The notes beneath the pieces are model-generated. The model saw only the letters and a program-made list of their open reading frames with translations. It was not told the origin of the DNA and made no database searches. 62,424 nucleotides of DNA from positions 1-62,424 of IMG/VR virus record IMGVR_UViG_3300030104_000782. One strand, written 5' to 3'. The translations under genes were made by a program, and so were the position numbers. This document shows, piece by piece, positions 39,648 to 48,033 of this stretch (position 1 is the first letter of the stretch; every line of letters starts with the position of its first letter). Source of the stretch: a virus.

Positions 39648-41441
39648 TTAGTTAAATCCTCCAGGTCCCGTACTGCCTCCGCCAACACTACCACTAGCAC
39701 CAACATTGACACTAGCATTGTTAAACGGATTCATAAATGTTTGTCCTAATGCATTAGTAAAACCGCCAAGACCAGAACTGAAATAATCAATATTTGGTGT
39801 ACTTGTCATGTTGTAGTTAGTAGCACCAGCAAGAGGTGCGATACCTTGTGCTATGCCCGAGTACTGTCCTAATAAATTTTGTGGTAGATTGTACTGACCT
39901 ACAAAATTTTGATAAGCTAGATCGTTGATAGCTTGATTCATGTTTCTTTGAGCACCACCTACAGAACCGAGTAAACTTATATCTTGTCTTTGTAGGTTGC
40001 CTAAATTATTACCTATAGCACCCATCTGATTACCTGTTGCTTGTTGTAATCCACCAGCTATTGTGCCTGTACTTCCTAGTGTAGCACCGTATTGATTAAA
40101 TAGATTACCTCCAAGTCTACCGATATTACCTAAAGTGTTACCTAAACCTGAGAAAGCAGCACCTCTAGCAGCACCCAAACTACCTATACCACTAGCTAGT
40201 TGGCTTCCAAGTCCAACACGTTCACCAGTTAAACCTTGTATTGCTGAACCTAGACCACTCAATGCTCCACCACGGATTTGCCCTAGATTAGACAAAGTTG
40301 ATCCTAAATTACCTAATGCTGTACCACCACTCATACCGAAATTAGCTAGTTGATTAGATAAGTTTTGACCAGCTGTTGCTTGTTGTCCTGCTAAACTACC
40401 TAAACCACCTGCTATGTTACCTAACTGTCCAGCAGCACCTGCTTGTCTTCTTTGTTGGTTTTCAAAAGCATTTGCTGCTTGACCCATCGCTTCACCGTAA
40501 CCTCCTCTTCTGAGTTGTGCTACTGCATCGAGTTCTGCTAATCTTTGTGCTTCTGCTAGTTCACTAGCTTGTAGTCTAGATCTTGATCCACCAAATGCAC
40601 CACTCGCGATTGCATTTGCTCTTTGTCTTTGGTCTGCTACTGAACCCTGTTCTCTCACATCACGTAAAACTTGTTGTACAACTTGATCTTCATAAGGATT
40701 CATAAACCTAGAAACAGAAGAAGGGTCAAAACCACGTGTAGCACCTAGCGATGTTCTAGCTGCATCTTGTAGTGTGCCTCTTGCTGTTAAATTTGAACCA
40801 CCTAGTTGACTTCCTAGTAATCCATATGCACCTCTAGCTGTAGAAGTTGCATCACCTAACCCTGCTAATGTTCTTCCTGTGCCTAAACGAGAAAATAAAT
40901 CACCTCTATCAGCACCACTTAGGACAGAGCCTGTTGCTCTGCCATACAAATCTTGTGCTTGATTGAAACCTCTATCTTGTAAACCTTCTAAACCTCTTAG
41001 TCTTCGACCAGCTTCACCGAGACCTCTAAGAGTTTCTCTTGTTCCTATTCTATTGAATAATGCTGCATCTCTAAGACCTGCTAATCCCATGTCTCTTCCC
41101 TGCAATGCTTGTGCACGCTGTTGAGTCAAACCTTCTAAACCTGTAGCAAGACCAGCTTCGTTCAGTGCTGTTTGTCTATTTAAAAATGGGATGTAGCTAC
41201 CGATTGCTTGATCTGCCAAACCGAACGCTGAAAGTTCTCTAGGTGTAAACCCAGCTATACGTTCTCCTTGATATGTAAACGGAGTCGCTCCAGGTTGCCC
41301 GAGTGTGGCAAACTGATTCATCATTGACTGATTTAATAGTGGAAATAATCCAGCTACACCAGAACCTTCTCCACCACCAGCTAAAAATTGTCTTATAAAC
41401 TCAGGAGGAAGAGTGTAACTTGTTGTTTGTTGCTCTGACAC
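39648..41441 (-). CDS. Gly/Leu-repeat virion protein
   Basis: A 597-residue protein dominated by short Gly-Leu-Gly-Asn/Ser motifs at 7-11-residue spacing (for example NLGSTLSNLGQIRGGALSGL), amphipathic throughout, with a less repetitive Arg-rich stretch near 240-330. Such quasi-repeats suit an elongated or membrane-inserting inner virion protein. It overlaps the next gene by 1 nt. No catalytic motif. Confidence 0.6.
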   Translation of the reverse strand: MSEQQTTSYTLPPEFIRQFLAGGGEGSGVAGLFPLLNQSMMNQFATLGQPGATPFTYQGERIAGFTPRELSAFGLADQAIGSYIPFLNRQTALNEAGLATGLEGLTQQRAQALQGRDMGLAGLRDAALFNRIGTRETLRGLGEAGRRLRGLEGLQDRGFNQAQDLYGRATGSVLSGADRGDLFSRLGTGRTLAGLGDATSTARGAYGLLGSQLGGSNLTARGTLQDAARTSLGATRGFDPSSVSRFMNPYEDQVVQQVLRDVREQGSVADQRQRANAIASGAFGGSRSRLQASELAEAQRLAELDAVAQLRRGGYGEAMGQAANAFENQQRRQAGAAGQLGNIAGGLGSLAGQQATAGQNLSNQLANFGMSGGTALGNLGSTLSNLGQIRGGALSGLGSAIQGLTGERVGLGSQLASGIGSLGAARGAAFSGLGNTLGNIGRLGGNLFNQYGATLGSTGTIAGGLQQATGNQMGAIGNNLGNLQRQDISLLGSVGGAQRNMNQAINDLAYQNFVGQYNLPQNLLGQYSGIAQGIAPLAGATNYNMTSTPNIDYFSSGLGGFTNALGQTFMNPFNNASVNVGASGSVGGGSTGPGGFN

Positions 41442-43009
41442 TATGCTCTCCTTTCGAATTTATCCATCATCTGATACATTTTTCTTGCACCTTCTTCAAT
41501 ACTACCGTTACCTGCACCACGAACAGCATCTGCTGTCATTACAAATTCATTATTAGATAGTTTTGCGTTTATTCTATCTTCTTTTTCTCCTCCTGGACCT
41601 TGTACATATCCACCACCCTCAAACACACCTCCACCTGCTGAGAACATAGGTCTAGATTGTCCTACAAAACGACCACCACCAGCTGCTGCGAAAGTTGGTT
41701 GTTGAAACACAGGGAAAGGAGTCGTTAGACTTGCGAGTCCAGGTGCACTGGGTAGTCTACGTGTAGATAAATTACCAGCCAATAGGTCTAACATTTCGTT
41801 GCCTTTTGTTGTTTGAGCAATAGCAGATTCAAAAGGACTTCCTGCAGTTGGCAACATAGCAGTATTTCCTGCTCGGTTGTCCGTTATAGTTGTCGTTCCA
41901 GTTCTAGGAGCATTTATACCTGTTTGTACAGAGGTCGGTGCGTTGATGTTCGTACCTATTGGTGCTGCACCTGCTTGTGTTCCTTGTACAGATGCCATTG
42001 GTATTGGACCACCAGATGTTAATCCTCGATTCATGTAACCTGCAGCTCCTGCTCCCATTGGTCCACCCATGCCACCTTGTTCTTGTGCTATACCTGTTGC
42101 TACATCAAAACCTGTATTTACAGCCCATTGTTCTAAAGGATTTAAACTAGCATAAGCAGAACCACCAGCAGTAAACAATCCTGGACCAAAAGTACCACTT
42201 CCTAATGACGATAAAATTGTTGGGTCAGTAATACCTATTTGTGCAGCTGCTGTTGCTGCATCCATACCACCTTGCATTAATGTTGACACTTTTGCTGCTT
42301 CTGCACTTGTTAAACCTGCATCCATTAATGTTCCTGTGCCACCAAATCCCATGCTTCGACTAAAACCACCACCGATATCTTGGAAAAAACCACCAATACC
42401 AGATGTTTCGCCAACACCCATAGGAGTCCAATTAGTGCCCTTGAAGAATGCACCTATACCATCCCATGCTGCAGCAAATGGATTACTCCAACCACCAGCA
42501 GAAGTTGCAGCAGTTTTTGCAGCACTTGCTGCATTTCCGACACCTGCTCCTTGTAATACATTAGCACCACCATAAGCGATAGCCATGTTTCTAAGTATGT
42601 CTTCTTTAGGCATAGCGGAAGTTTTAGTTCCTATTCCTGCACCTATAGAAGCACCTATTGGACCACCCACTATGCTTCCTATAATAGCACCTATTACTGG
42701 ACCAGCTTTTTTAACTGTTTTTCTTACACTTTTCCAAGACTTGCTTAACCAACCAAACTCTGGTAATCCTGTAGCTGGGTTGACTGACATAACACCTGAA
42801 CCAACAACATATTGATCCATAGGGATGTCTTCATAATCGAAAGCGTTTTGTAAATCTTTGCGTAAACCTGGATTTTTATCTAAAATCTCTTTGGGAATAA
42901 CTGTTTCACCAACAGTTGTGTGTGACAGCATTGTGTCACCATTACGACCTTGTGCAGCAAGATACTCAGCAGCACCTGCTATCCCTTGTCTTGGGACAGT
43001 TGTCTGCAT
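41441..43009 (-). CDS. Internal virion protein with conserved end motifs
   Basis: A 522-residue Gly/Ala-rich protein. A central hydrophobic block (about 105-130, GAIIGSIVGGPIGASIGAGI) may insert into membrane. The N-terminal HTTVGETVIPKEILDKNPGL and the C-terminal AKLSNNEFVMTADAVRGAGN segment are recurrent in marine phage virion proteins, the latter similar to tape-measure-associated ends. Ejection role inferred. Confidence 0.62.
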   Translation of the reverse strand: MQTTVPRQGIAGAAEYLAAQGRNGDTMLSHTTVGETVIPKEILDKNPGLRKDLQNAFDYEDIPMDQYVVGSGVMSVNPATGLPEFGWLSKSWKSVRKTVKKAGPVIGAIIGSIVGGPIGASIGAGIGTKTSAMPKEDILRNMAIAYGGANVLQGAGVGNAASAAKTAATSAGGWSNPFAAAWDGIGAFFKGTNWTPMGVGETSGIGGFFQDIGGGFSRSMGFGGTGTLMDAGLTSAEAAKVSTLMQGGMDAATAAAQIGITDPTILSSLGSGTFGPGLFTAGGSAYASLNPLEQWAVNTGFDVATGIAQEQGGMGGPMGAGAAGYMNRGLTSGGPIPMASVQGTQAGAAPIGTNINAPTSVQTGINAPRTGTTTITDNRAGNTAMLPTAGSPFESAIAQTTKGNEMLDLLAGNLSTRRLPSAPGLASLTTPFPVFQQPTFAAAGGGRFVGQSRPMFSAGGGVFEGGGYVQGPGGEKEDRINAKLSNNEFVMTADAVRGAGNGSIEEGARKMYQMMDKFERRA

Positions 43010-43113
43010 TATTTTTTCTTAGATTTTTTATTAGTTTTTTCTTCTACGTATTGACCTTTAGACCAGTCTTTTCCTGCTCTAATTGTTTCTCTCTTACTTC
43101 TCATTCCAGGCAT
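43009..43113 (-). CDS. Tiny basic leader-position protein
   Basis: A 34-residue ORF, MPGMRSKRETIRAGKDWSKG and a Lys-rich tail. TTGGAGAATA is the ribosome site and the stop overlaps the next start (TAATG). It is the first gene of the 43113-32305 virion block. Confidence 0.55.
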   Translation of the reverse strand: MPGMRSKRETIRAGKDWSKGQYVEEKTNKKSKKK

Positions 43114-43192
43114 ATTATTCTCCAATTATATGTAGTTGTTTTAAGGCAGGTTATTGCTGTACCTGAAAGCTGCAGTAGTAAACTGTACTCTT

Positions 43193-43221
43193 ATCATACT
43201 TAAATTCTCTAGAATAATAAA
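43193..43221 (-). promoter_or_regulatory. Putative promoter of the internal-virion-protein operon
   Basis: TTTATT (43216-43221), 17-nt spacer, TATGAT (43193-43198), minus strand, 80 nt before the first small ORF. The -10 fits the genome's pattern; the -35 is degenerate, which may suit a later class. Confidence 0.45.
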
Positions 43222-43248
43222 TAAAAAATATTTATTTAAAAAAAGTCC

Positions 43249-43276
43249 TTTACTTTATTGTACAATGTTATATGAT
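43249..43276 (+). promoter_or_regulatory. Early promoter of the HExxH gene
   Basis: TTTACT (43249-43254), 16-nt spacer with GTACAATG, TATGAT (43271-43276), then AAGAAAGGATAATATT before the ATG at 43308. The upstream AAAAAAAGTCC block is also shared. Confidence 0.75.
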
Positions 43277-43307
43277 ATGCGTATAAGAAACAAGAAAGGA
43301 TAATATT

Positions 43308-44042
43308 ATGAGAGATAAACAAAGAAACAAAGTGTATACGTGGGAGCATCAAGCTAGTTGGCGTAGAAAAGATGAACTACTCGACGATGCTCAAGTTTTA
43401 CATATAGTTGAACAACTAGACACTAAGTTAAAATGTAGACTTAAAACTACTGTTAGGTTTACTAACAGGAAAAACCAAAAAGCAACTGCTCAAAATTTTG
43501 GTAAAATTATTACCTTACCAAGATCATGGGCATGTACTTGGGCTGTTGTACTTCACGAATATGCCCATCTGTTAGAACCTGGATATCAACACGGTGCTAG
43601 GTTTGTATCAACGTTTTGTGTATTACTAAAAAACTTTCACCCAGATAAACCTACGTTTCAAGAACTAAGTGCATCGTTGCGAGAACGTAACATAGAGTTC
43701 TCGTCACTACATGGCAACAAGTGGGAAAAACAATGTAAACGTCTATCTATTAACCTTAGTAATGTTAAAAAACCTAAAGACTACGATTTTTTAGAAAACA
43801 CTTCGGTGCGTATACCCATAGGCAAATCTAGTACATATTACACAAAAAACAAGACTACTAGAGTCGAATGGATTTTACGTGAAATACAAGATGTGGTACA
43901 GGATATAAAAGGACATACAGAGTTAGGTTGTTTTAGTTCTGTAAAAGCTAAGTATCTAATAGAGAACGTACAAGACTTAACTGTTGGGGATATAAAATAC
44001 CTGATTAAAACAGGTAGACTTATAGCAAAAAACTCCTGTTAG
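43308..44042 (+). CDS. Zinc-metallopeptidase-like (HExxH) protein
   Basis: A 244-residue protein. TWAVVLHEYAHLLEPGYQHGARFV (about 77-100) holds HEYAH plus a downstream His in H-G-x-x-F, the zinc-site layout of SprT-like/TIGR04338-type putative metallohydrolases. The rest is basic and helical, possibly nucleic-acid binding. It is isolated on the plus strand inside late genes and carries an early promoter, so it is probably an early-expressed factor acting on a host target. Substrate unknown. Confidence 0.75.
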   Translation: MRDKQRNKVYTWEHQASWRRKDELLDDAQVLHIVEQLDTKLKCRLKTTVRFTNRKNQKATAQNFGKIITLPRSWACTWAVVLHEYAHLLEPGYQHGARFVSTFCVLLKNFHPDKPTFQELSASLRERNIEFSSLHGNKWEKQCKRLSINLSNVKKPKDYDFLENTSVRIPIGKSSTYYTKNKTTRVEWILREIQDVVQDIKGHTELGCFSSVKAKYLIENVQDLTVGDIKYLIKTGRLIAKNSC

Positions 44043-44074
44043 AGGGGTAGTTTACCCTTAGTCAGTATAAGAAA

Positions 44075-44108
44075 AGTCCGTGGAAGCGATTTATGGACTC
44101 CGTTTTTT
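44075..44108 (+). terminator. Terminator after the HExxH gene
   Basis: AGTCC (44075-44079) pairs with GGACT (44095-44099), extendable by one wobble pair, followed by CCGTTTTTT (44100-44108). It lies between convergent genes. Confidence 0.55.
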
Positions 44109-44469
44109 ATGCCCAGACCTTAGTTTTAGTCCCACCCCAATATTTTACGGCATGCCCTTCGTCTATAAGCATAGCACAAATATCCTCTCCGTCAATCGTG
44201 TGGGGTATGCCTAAAATTCTACCATACTTACCTTTGCCTAAAGATTTGACTTGTAGTTTCACACCACATAATTCTTTCAATCTTTCTTTTGCTTTCAAAC
44301 CTAGTGCTTTTTCTGCCAAGTTTCTTGTTCTAGACTCTGGTGTATCTATACCTGCTAAACGCACACGTTGTTTAGAAAGTATTACATTGAATCCTAAATC
44401 TATGTCTACATCGATGGTGTCTCCATCTATGACTCGGACTAATGTACAGTTGTAATAAAATGGTTCCAT
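44107..44469 (-). CDS. Staphylococcal-nuclease-like endonuclease
   Basis: A 120-residue SNase-fold protein: VRVIDGDTIDVDIDLGF (calcium-ligand Asp residues), RVRLAGIDTPES (catalytic Arg and Glu), and GKGKYGRILG (second catalytic Arg). All catalytic positions are present. No signal peptide is evident, so it would act in the cytoplasm or after packaging. Last gene of the late block; possibly degrades host DNA. Confidence 0.87.
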   Translation of the reverse strand: MEPFYYNCTLVRVIDGDTIDVDIDLGFNVILSKQRVRLAGIDTPESRTRNLAEKALGLKAKERLKELCGVKLQVKSLGKGKYGRILGIPHTIDGEDICAMLIDEGHAVKYWGGTKTKVWA

Positions 44470-44471
44470 AG

Positions 44472-44801
44472 TTATAAAGTAATAGTTATATTCCCGTTAG
44501 TTTTTACAGATACTGCACCCACCTCAGCATTTGCTTGATATCCTTTTGGGTTTGTAGGTGTAGATATATCTAGCCAAAATGAACCAGTGTATACTTGTAG
44601 CACACCAACAGATGTGTTCCAAATAACTGTGCCTGGATTAAAAAACAAAGTATCACGCAATGATGTGTCTATTTGTCGAGTATTGTCAGGATCGAACTCT
44701 CCTAGATTTATTTCTAAAACACGCACTAACCTGTTGTATGTGTCAGCAGTGAGTTCAGAACCTATCGCAACTGGCAAACGTGACGAAAGAAGTTTACTCA
44801 T
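44472..44801 (-). CDS. Small tail-region protein
   Basis: A 109-residue soluble protein, helical N-terminus and beta C-terminus (VGAVSVKTNGNITITL), just downstream of the gp10-like hub with a 4-nt overlap. Probably a minor tail component. Confidence 0.6.
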   Translation of the reverse strand: MSKLLSSRLPVAIGSELTADTYNRLVRVLEINLGEFDPDNTRQIDTSLRDTLFFNPGTVIWNTSVGVLQVYTGSFWLDISTPTNPKGYQANAEVGAVSVKTNGNITITL

Positions 44802-46657
44802 CGTCTTCCATCACCTCTTATTTCTAGTCTAGTAGCACCTATACGCCAACCGACATCATCGTTTGCAGTTGTATCGTCATCGTCAGACTCAAAACGAATA
44901 ACTGCTTGCCTTGCTCTTGCCCTCATGTCTTTTTTATCTGTAGAACTTGTGAGTGCATCAGTGCTTTTAGTTGTCAACGAATCACCTGGATAATCTCTAG
45001 TTTTTAACACAAAATTTACTTGACCTCCTGAACTGTTGTTTAAAAACCTAACATCAGGAATTAATCTACTTATAAAAGCGAATTGATCTCCCTCACCTAT
45101 GTCTAAATCTGCACTTTCTATAAAAACATTAGTCATAGGACTACCATCGTCGTTATAGCCAAACTCATGTTCATACAAATAATTGTTAGCAGTTGCTCTA
45201 GGATAATCTACTATGCCTTGGTCTAACCATGCTGTTCTGCTTAGATTACCATATGTCCACACGTTATCTTCGTAATCGTAACAGACATAACGATCTATCT
45301 CAGAACTAGAGGAAGAAGGGTAAAACCAACCAACCTCATCGAACTCTGCATTACTAAAAGAAACAATTTTATGTGCTTGTCCTAAATTTATATCTTGAAA
45401 CACATACGTGTGTACACTACAAGGAAGTTTTTGTACATTACCGTTGTACACATAAAAATTATTAGTGTCCATCCAAAAAACTCCAGGTGCAGCATTAACT
45501 GCTGCGTTCGGTGAAATTAAACCAGTACCTTTATTAAGAAGATTTAAACCAAAAGTAAAAGGTGGTCCAATAAACTGCATACTGTACAGTGAGGTGTCTG
45601 TCCACACTAAAATCTCTTGTCTAGATTTTAAACCACCTATGATTTGACTCCCTTCTGACAGACGCAAGCTTCCTGCTGTGTTAGTAGTCAAAGGTTCCCA
45701 TTCTACTGCGTTTTCTTGGTCACTAAATGCTATGAGCATAGGGTCGATTGTACCTGACCTCGCTTCTCCTTCTATTGCATCTGCACCTAATACTACTACA
45801 TGTCTATCCTTTTCGGATATCAAAACCTGTAAACCAACTGTAGGAACTAAGTTAGCACCACTAAGTGAACTAAGTTCAACTGCACGAGTGCCGAGTCCAC
45901 TAGTTTTATCCCAATAGTATAAACCACCTGCCCTTACATTGATTATTAAATCCTCACCGAAGTGATCGTGTGTCCACAATCTAAGCTGATTATTTGCAGA
46001 CAACGCAGAACTAGAACCCCATGTTCCTGCTCCCCACAATCCTGCTCCGTAACCTGTACCTTGTACATAATCATCTAGACCTATGTTAATTTGATATGCA
46101 CCATCTACACCAGAACCACCATTACCACTGTCACTAGCGTTTGCTGTTACTGTTGCTCCTGCTGTGTTTTTAGCAATAAACGTATATGTATTTGCACTAG
46201 GAACTGTTGCTATTTTATATTCTTGGTTTAACACTGCAGCAGTTACGTTGCCTCCTAATGAAACTGCATCACTAAATGTTACAAAATCACCTTGAACTGC
46301 TCCGTGGCTAGAATCTGTTGCTGTTATCACAGAAGATCCGTTTGTAGCAGAAAAAGTTATACTGTTAGTTGAAGTTTTACGGATAGGTGTTATGTCATTG
46401 AATGAACCTTCTTCTATGTAATATTTACTTGTGGTTCCTAAACCTAAATATCTTGAACCATCTAATGCTACCCAACCATGCAATGCTCTACAAACACCGT
46501 TAAATGTTTCGCTGTTGTCTTTACGCCAACCACCTATTTTTTGTGGTCTACCTCTATTAAAGCGAACTAAATTACTGTCGAACCAACCTCCTTCACTATC
46601 GTAAGATGTTCCTTCTCTGTCTATTCCAGGTCTAAAAATAAACTTAGCTAATGGCAT
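44798..46657 (-). CDS. P22 gp10-like tail hub / DNA-stabilisation protein
   Basis: A 619-residue beta-rich protein. The layout (an early RGRPQKIGGWRK segment, repeated propeller-like strands such as QVLISEKDRHVVVLGA, and a C-terminal IGATRLEIRGDGRR strand) resembles podovirus tail-hub proteins of the P22 gp10 class, which plug the portal after packaging. Residues ~100-190 look like an inserted Ig-like beta domain. Assignment by overall architecture and absence of other tail-tube genes. Confidence 0.65.
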   Translation of the reverse strand: MPLAKFIFRPGIDREGTSYDSEGGWFDSNLVRFNRGRPQKIGGWRKDNSETFNGVCRALHGWVALDGSRYLGLGTTSKYYIEEGSFNDITPIRKTSTNSITFSATNGSSVITATDSSHGAVQGDFVTFSDAVSLGGNVTAAVLNQEYKIATVPSANTYTFIAKNTAGATVTANASDSGNGGSGVDGAYQINIGLDDYVQGTGYGAGLWGAGTWGSSSALSANNQLRLWTHDHFGEDLIINVRAGGLYYWDKTSGLGTRAVELSSLSGANLVPTVGLQVLISEKDRHVVVLGADAIEGEARSGTIDPMLIAFSDQENAVEWEPLTTNTAGSLRLSEGSQIIGGLKSRQEILVWTDTSLYSMQFIGPPFTFGLNLLNKGTGLISPNAAVNAAPGVFWMDTNNFYVYNGNVQKLPCSVHTYVFQDINLGQAHKIVSFSNAEFDEVGWFYPSSSSSEIDRYVCYDYEDNVWTYGNLSRTAWLDQGIVDYPRATANNYLYEHEFGYNDDGSPMTNVFIESADLDIGEGDQFAFISRLIPDVRFLNNSSGGQVNFVLKTRDYPGDSLTTKSTDALTSSTDKKDMRARARQAVIRFESDDDDTTANDDVGWRIGATRLEIRGDGRR

Positions 46658-47101
46658 TTACACATTCTCCCACTCTTTAGCTTGAAAAAGCAATGCTTCA
46701 GCTTCCCTTCTTCTAACTAACCCTTCTAACACTTGTCCTCCTGCTTTGTTCCACCTTTTTATTTGTGTAGGGACTTCGTTATATTTACCTTCGTTAAGAA
46801 CTTGCAAAAGTGTAGATTCTTTTAGATTTGTAGGTCCAAGATTGTACACCCATGAACAGAGAGCGTCAAACTCACATTGGCTCAATGACACTTTCACTAA
46901 ATCTTCTATGTAACCTTCATATTCTGGCATTTCTTCTGTTAATAAATTTTCAGCTTCGTCTTGGTTTATTTTATCACCCTCTTTGACATCTTTTGTGTGT
47001 CCATAACCTATTGTCCAAACACCAACACTGTCTTGATACGCTTCTAACTTACAACCTTCAAATTTTTTAATTAATGCTATGCCTTCTTGCGAAATTTTCA
47101 T
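46658..47101 (-). CDS. Endolysin, T4/P22-type lysozyme (GH24)
   Basis: A 147-residue muramidase: LIKKFEGCKLEAYQDSVG with catalytic Glu (about 14), then WTIGYGHT with the conserved Thr, and C-terminal RRREAEALLF typical of GH24. There is no signal-anchor, so a holin is needed for release. ATG overlaps the lipoprotein stop by 4 nt within the lysis cassette. Confidence 0.94.
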   Translation of the reverse strand: MKISQEGIALIKKFEGCKLEAYQDSVGVWTIGYGHTKDVKEGDKINQDEAENLLTEEMPEYEGYIEDLVKVSLSQCEFDALCSWVYNLGPTNLKESTLLQVLNEGKYNEVPTQIKRWNKAGGQVLEGLVRRREAEALLFQAKEWENV

Positions 47102-47478
47102 TTTTCCTCCTCTTTAGTAGGAACTGTGACTTTTCTGTAATATACTACTACTTCTTTTAATTCATTTATATAGCGTTTTAGTTCTTGCATATTGTACGCC
47201 ATTATTTCGTAATCTGGTATTGACATGGCTACAAACACTAACTGCCCATGTTCTTTTTCGACTCTAGCTATAAACTCATCAACATTTTTATCAGAAACAA
47301 CGTACCAATATGGTTCTTTTAAATCGATTTCTCTAGGCATGATCGGTTGTACGATCTGTCTTTCTATAGGTTTAGTTATGATGTCTACTTGTTGCCTACT
47401 CGGTAGTAGACTGCAACTGGAGACCATCATCGAGATCATCAATACTGCGACTGTCTTCTTCAATGCTATCGAATACAT
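47098..47478 (-). CDS. Lipoprotein, probable outer-membrane spanin subunit
   Basis: A 126-residue protein with basic start, hydrophobic stretch and lipobox MMVSSC (Cys about 22). The start lies inside the preceding Rz-like gene in another frame (83-nt overlap), the arrangement of Rz/Rz1. It is longer and less Pro-rich than typical Rz1, so the o-spanin call rests mostly on lipobox and context. Confidence 0.65.
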   Translation of the reverse strand: MYSIALKKTVAVLMISMMVSSCSLLPSRQQVDIITKPIERQIVQPIMPREIDLKEPYWYVVSDKNVDEFIARVEKEHGQLVFVAMSIPDYEIMAYNMQELKRYINELKEVVVYYRKVTVPTKEEEK

Positions 47479-47791
47479 TTCTAGTTCCTTTGTTTACTCT
47501 TGGTTCTAATAATCCAGGTTTTGCTGCTGCAAGTTTTGTTAAATCGTGTCTTTTAAATATGTCTAAGTATCTGTTCATCTCAGCTTCTATTTCTTGATTT
47601 CTAGACTGTATCGTTAACAACCCTTCTGTTTGCAGTTTAAAGTCATTTTGTAATGACTCTATCGCAGCTTTTTGTTCTTGATCTCTTAACTCAAATGCTG
47701 AGTTAAGTGCAGCTAATCTGGCATTTTCGTTCCATAAAAAATATCCTGCTATCAACAAGACACCTATCACACCAAACAACACTTTGCTCAT
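47396..47791 (-). CDS. Rz-like inner-membrane spanin
   Basis: A ~131-residue protein: one N-terminal transmembrane helix (about 5-20) then a long periplasmic coiled coil (about 25-80). This is the i-spanin layout. ATG at 47791 is preferred because it overlaps the upstream stop as ATGA; an in-frame Met two codons earlier is less likely. Confidence 0.7.
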   Translation of the reverse strand: MSKVLFGVIGVLLIAGYFLWNENARLAALNSAFELRDQEQKAAIESLQNDFKLQTEGLLTIQSRNQEIEAEMNRYLDIFKRHDLTKLAAAKPGLLEPRVNKGTRNVFDSIEEDSRSIDDLDDGLQLQSTTE

Positions 47792-48033
47792 AGCCAACTA
47801 CTGATTAATGTAATACCTATTGAAACAAAAGAAGTCGCAAGAAAAGCTAAAGTGCCGATCAGTAAATTTTTAGTTTCTTTAGCTTGTTGCTCTAAGTTTA
47901 ATGTGACGTTGAGTATGTTATTATCTATTGTGTCGAATCTGTTGAATGCTGTTTTCCAGCGTTCAGTACACTGTATTTCATGTTTAGCTAAATCATTAGC
48001 TACGTCTTGTGCTGTTGCTTTTTTAGTTGCCAT
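47788..48033 (-). CDS. Holin-like (XhlA-type) membrane protein
   Basis: An 81-residue protein: a hydrophilic helical N-terminus (about 1-55, coiled coil) and a single C-terminal transmembrane helix (LIGTLAFLATSFVSIGITLI). This topology and composition match haemolysin XhlA/holin-type proteins. It directly precedes spanins and lysozyme and overlaps the cyclase 3' end by 11 nt. Confidence 0.65.
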   Translation of the reverse strand: MATKKATAQDVANDLAKHEIQCTERWKTAFNRFDTIDNNILNVTLNLEQQAKETKNLLIGTLAFLATSFVSIGITLISSWL

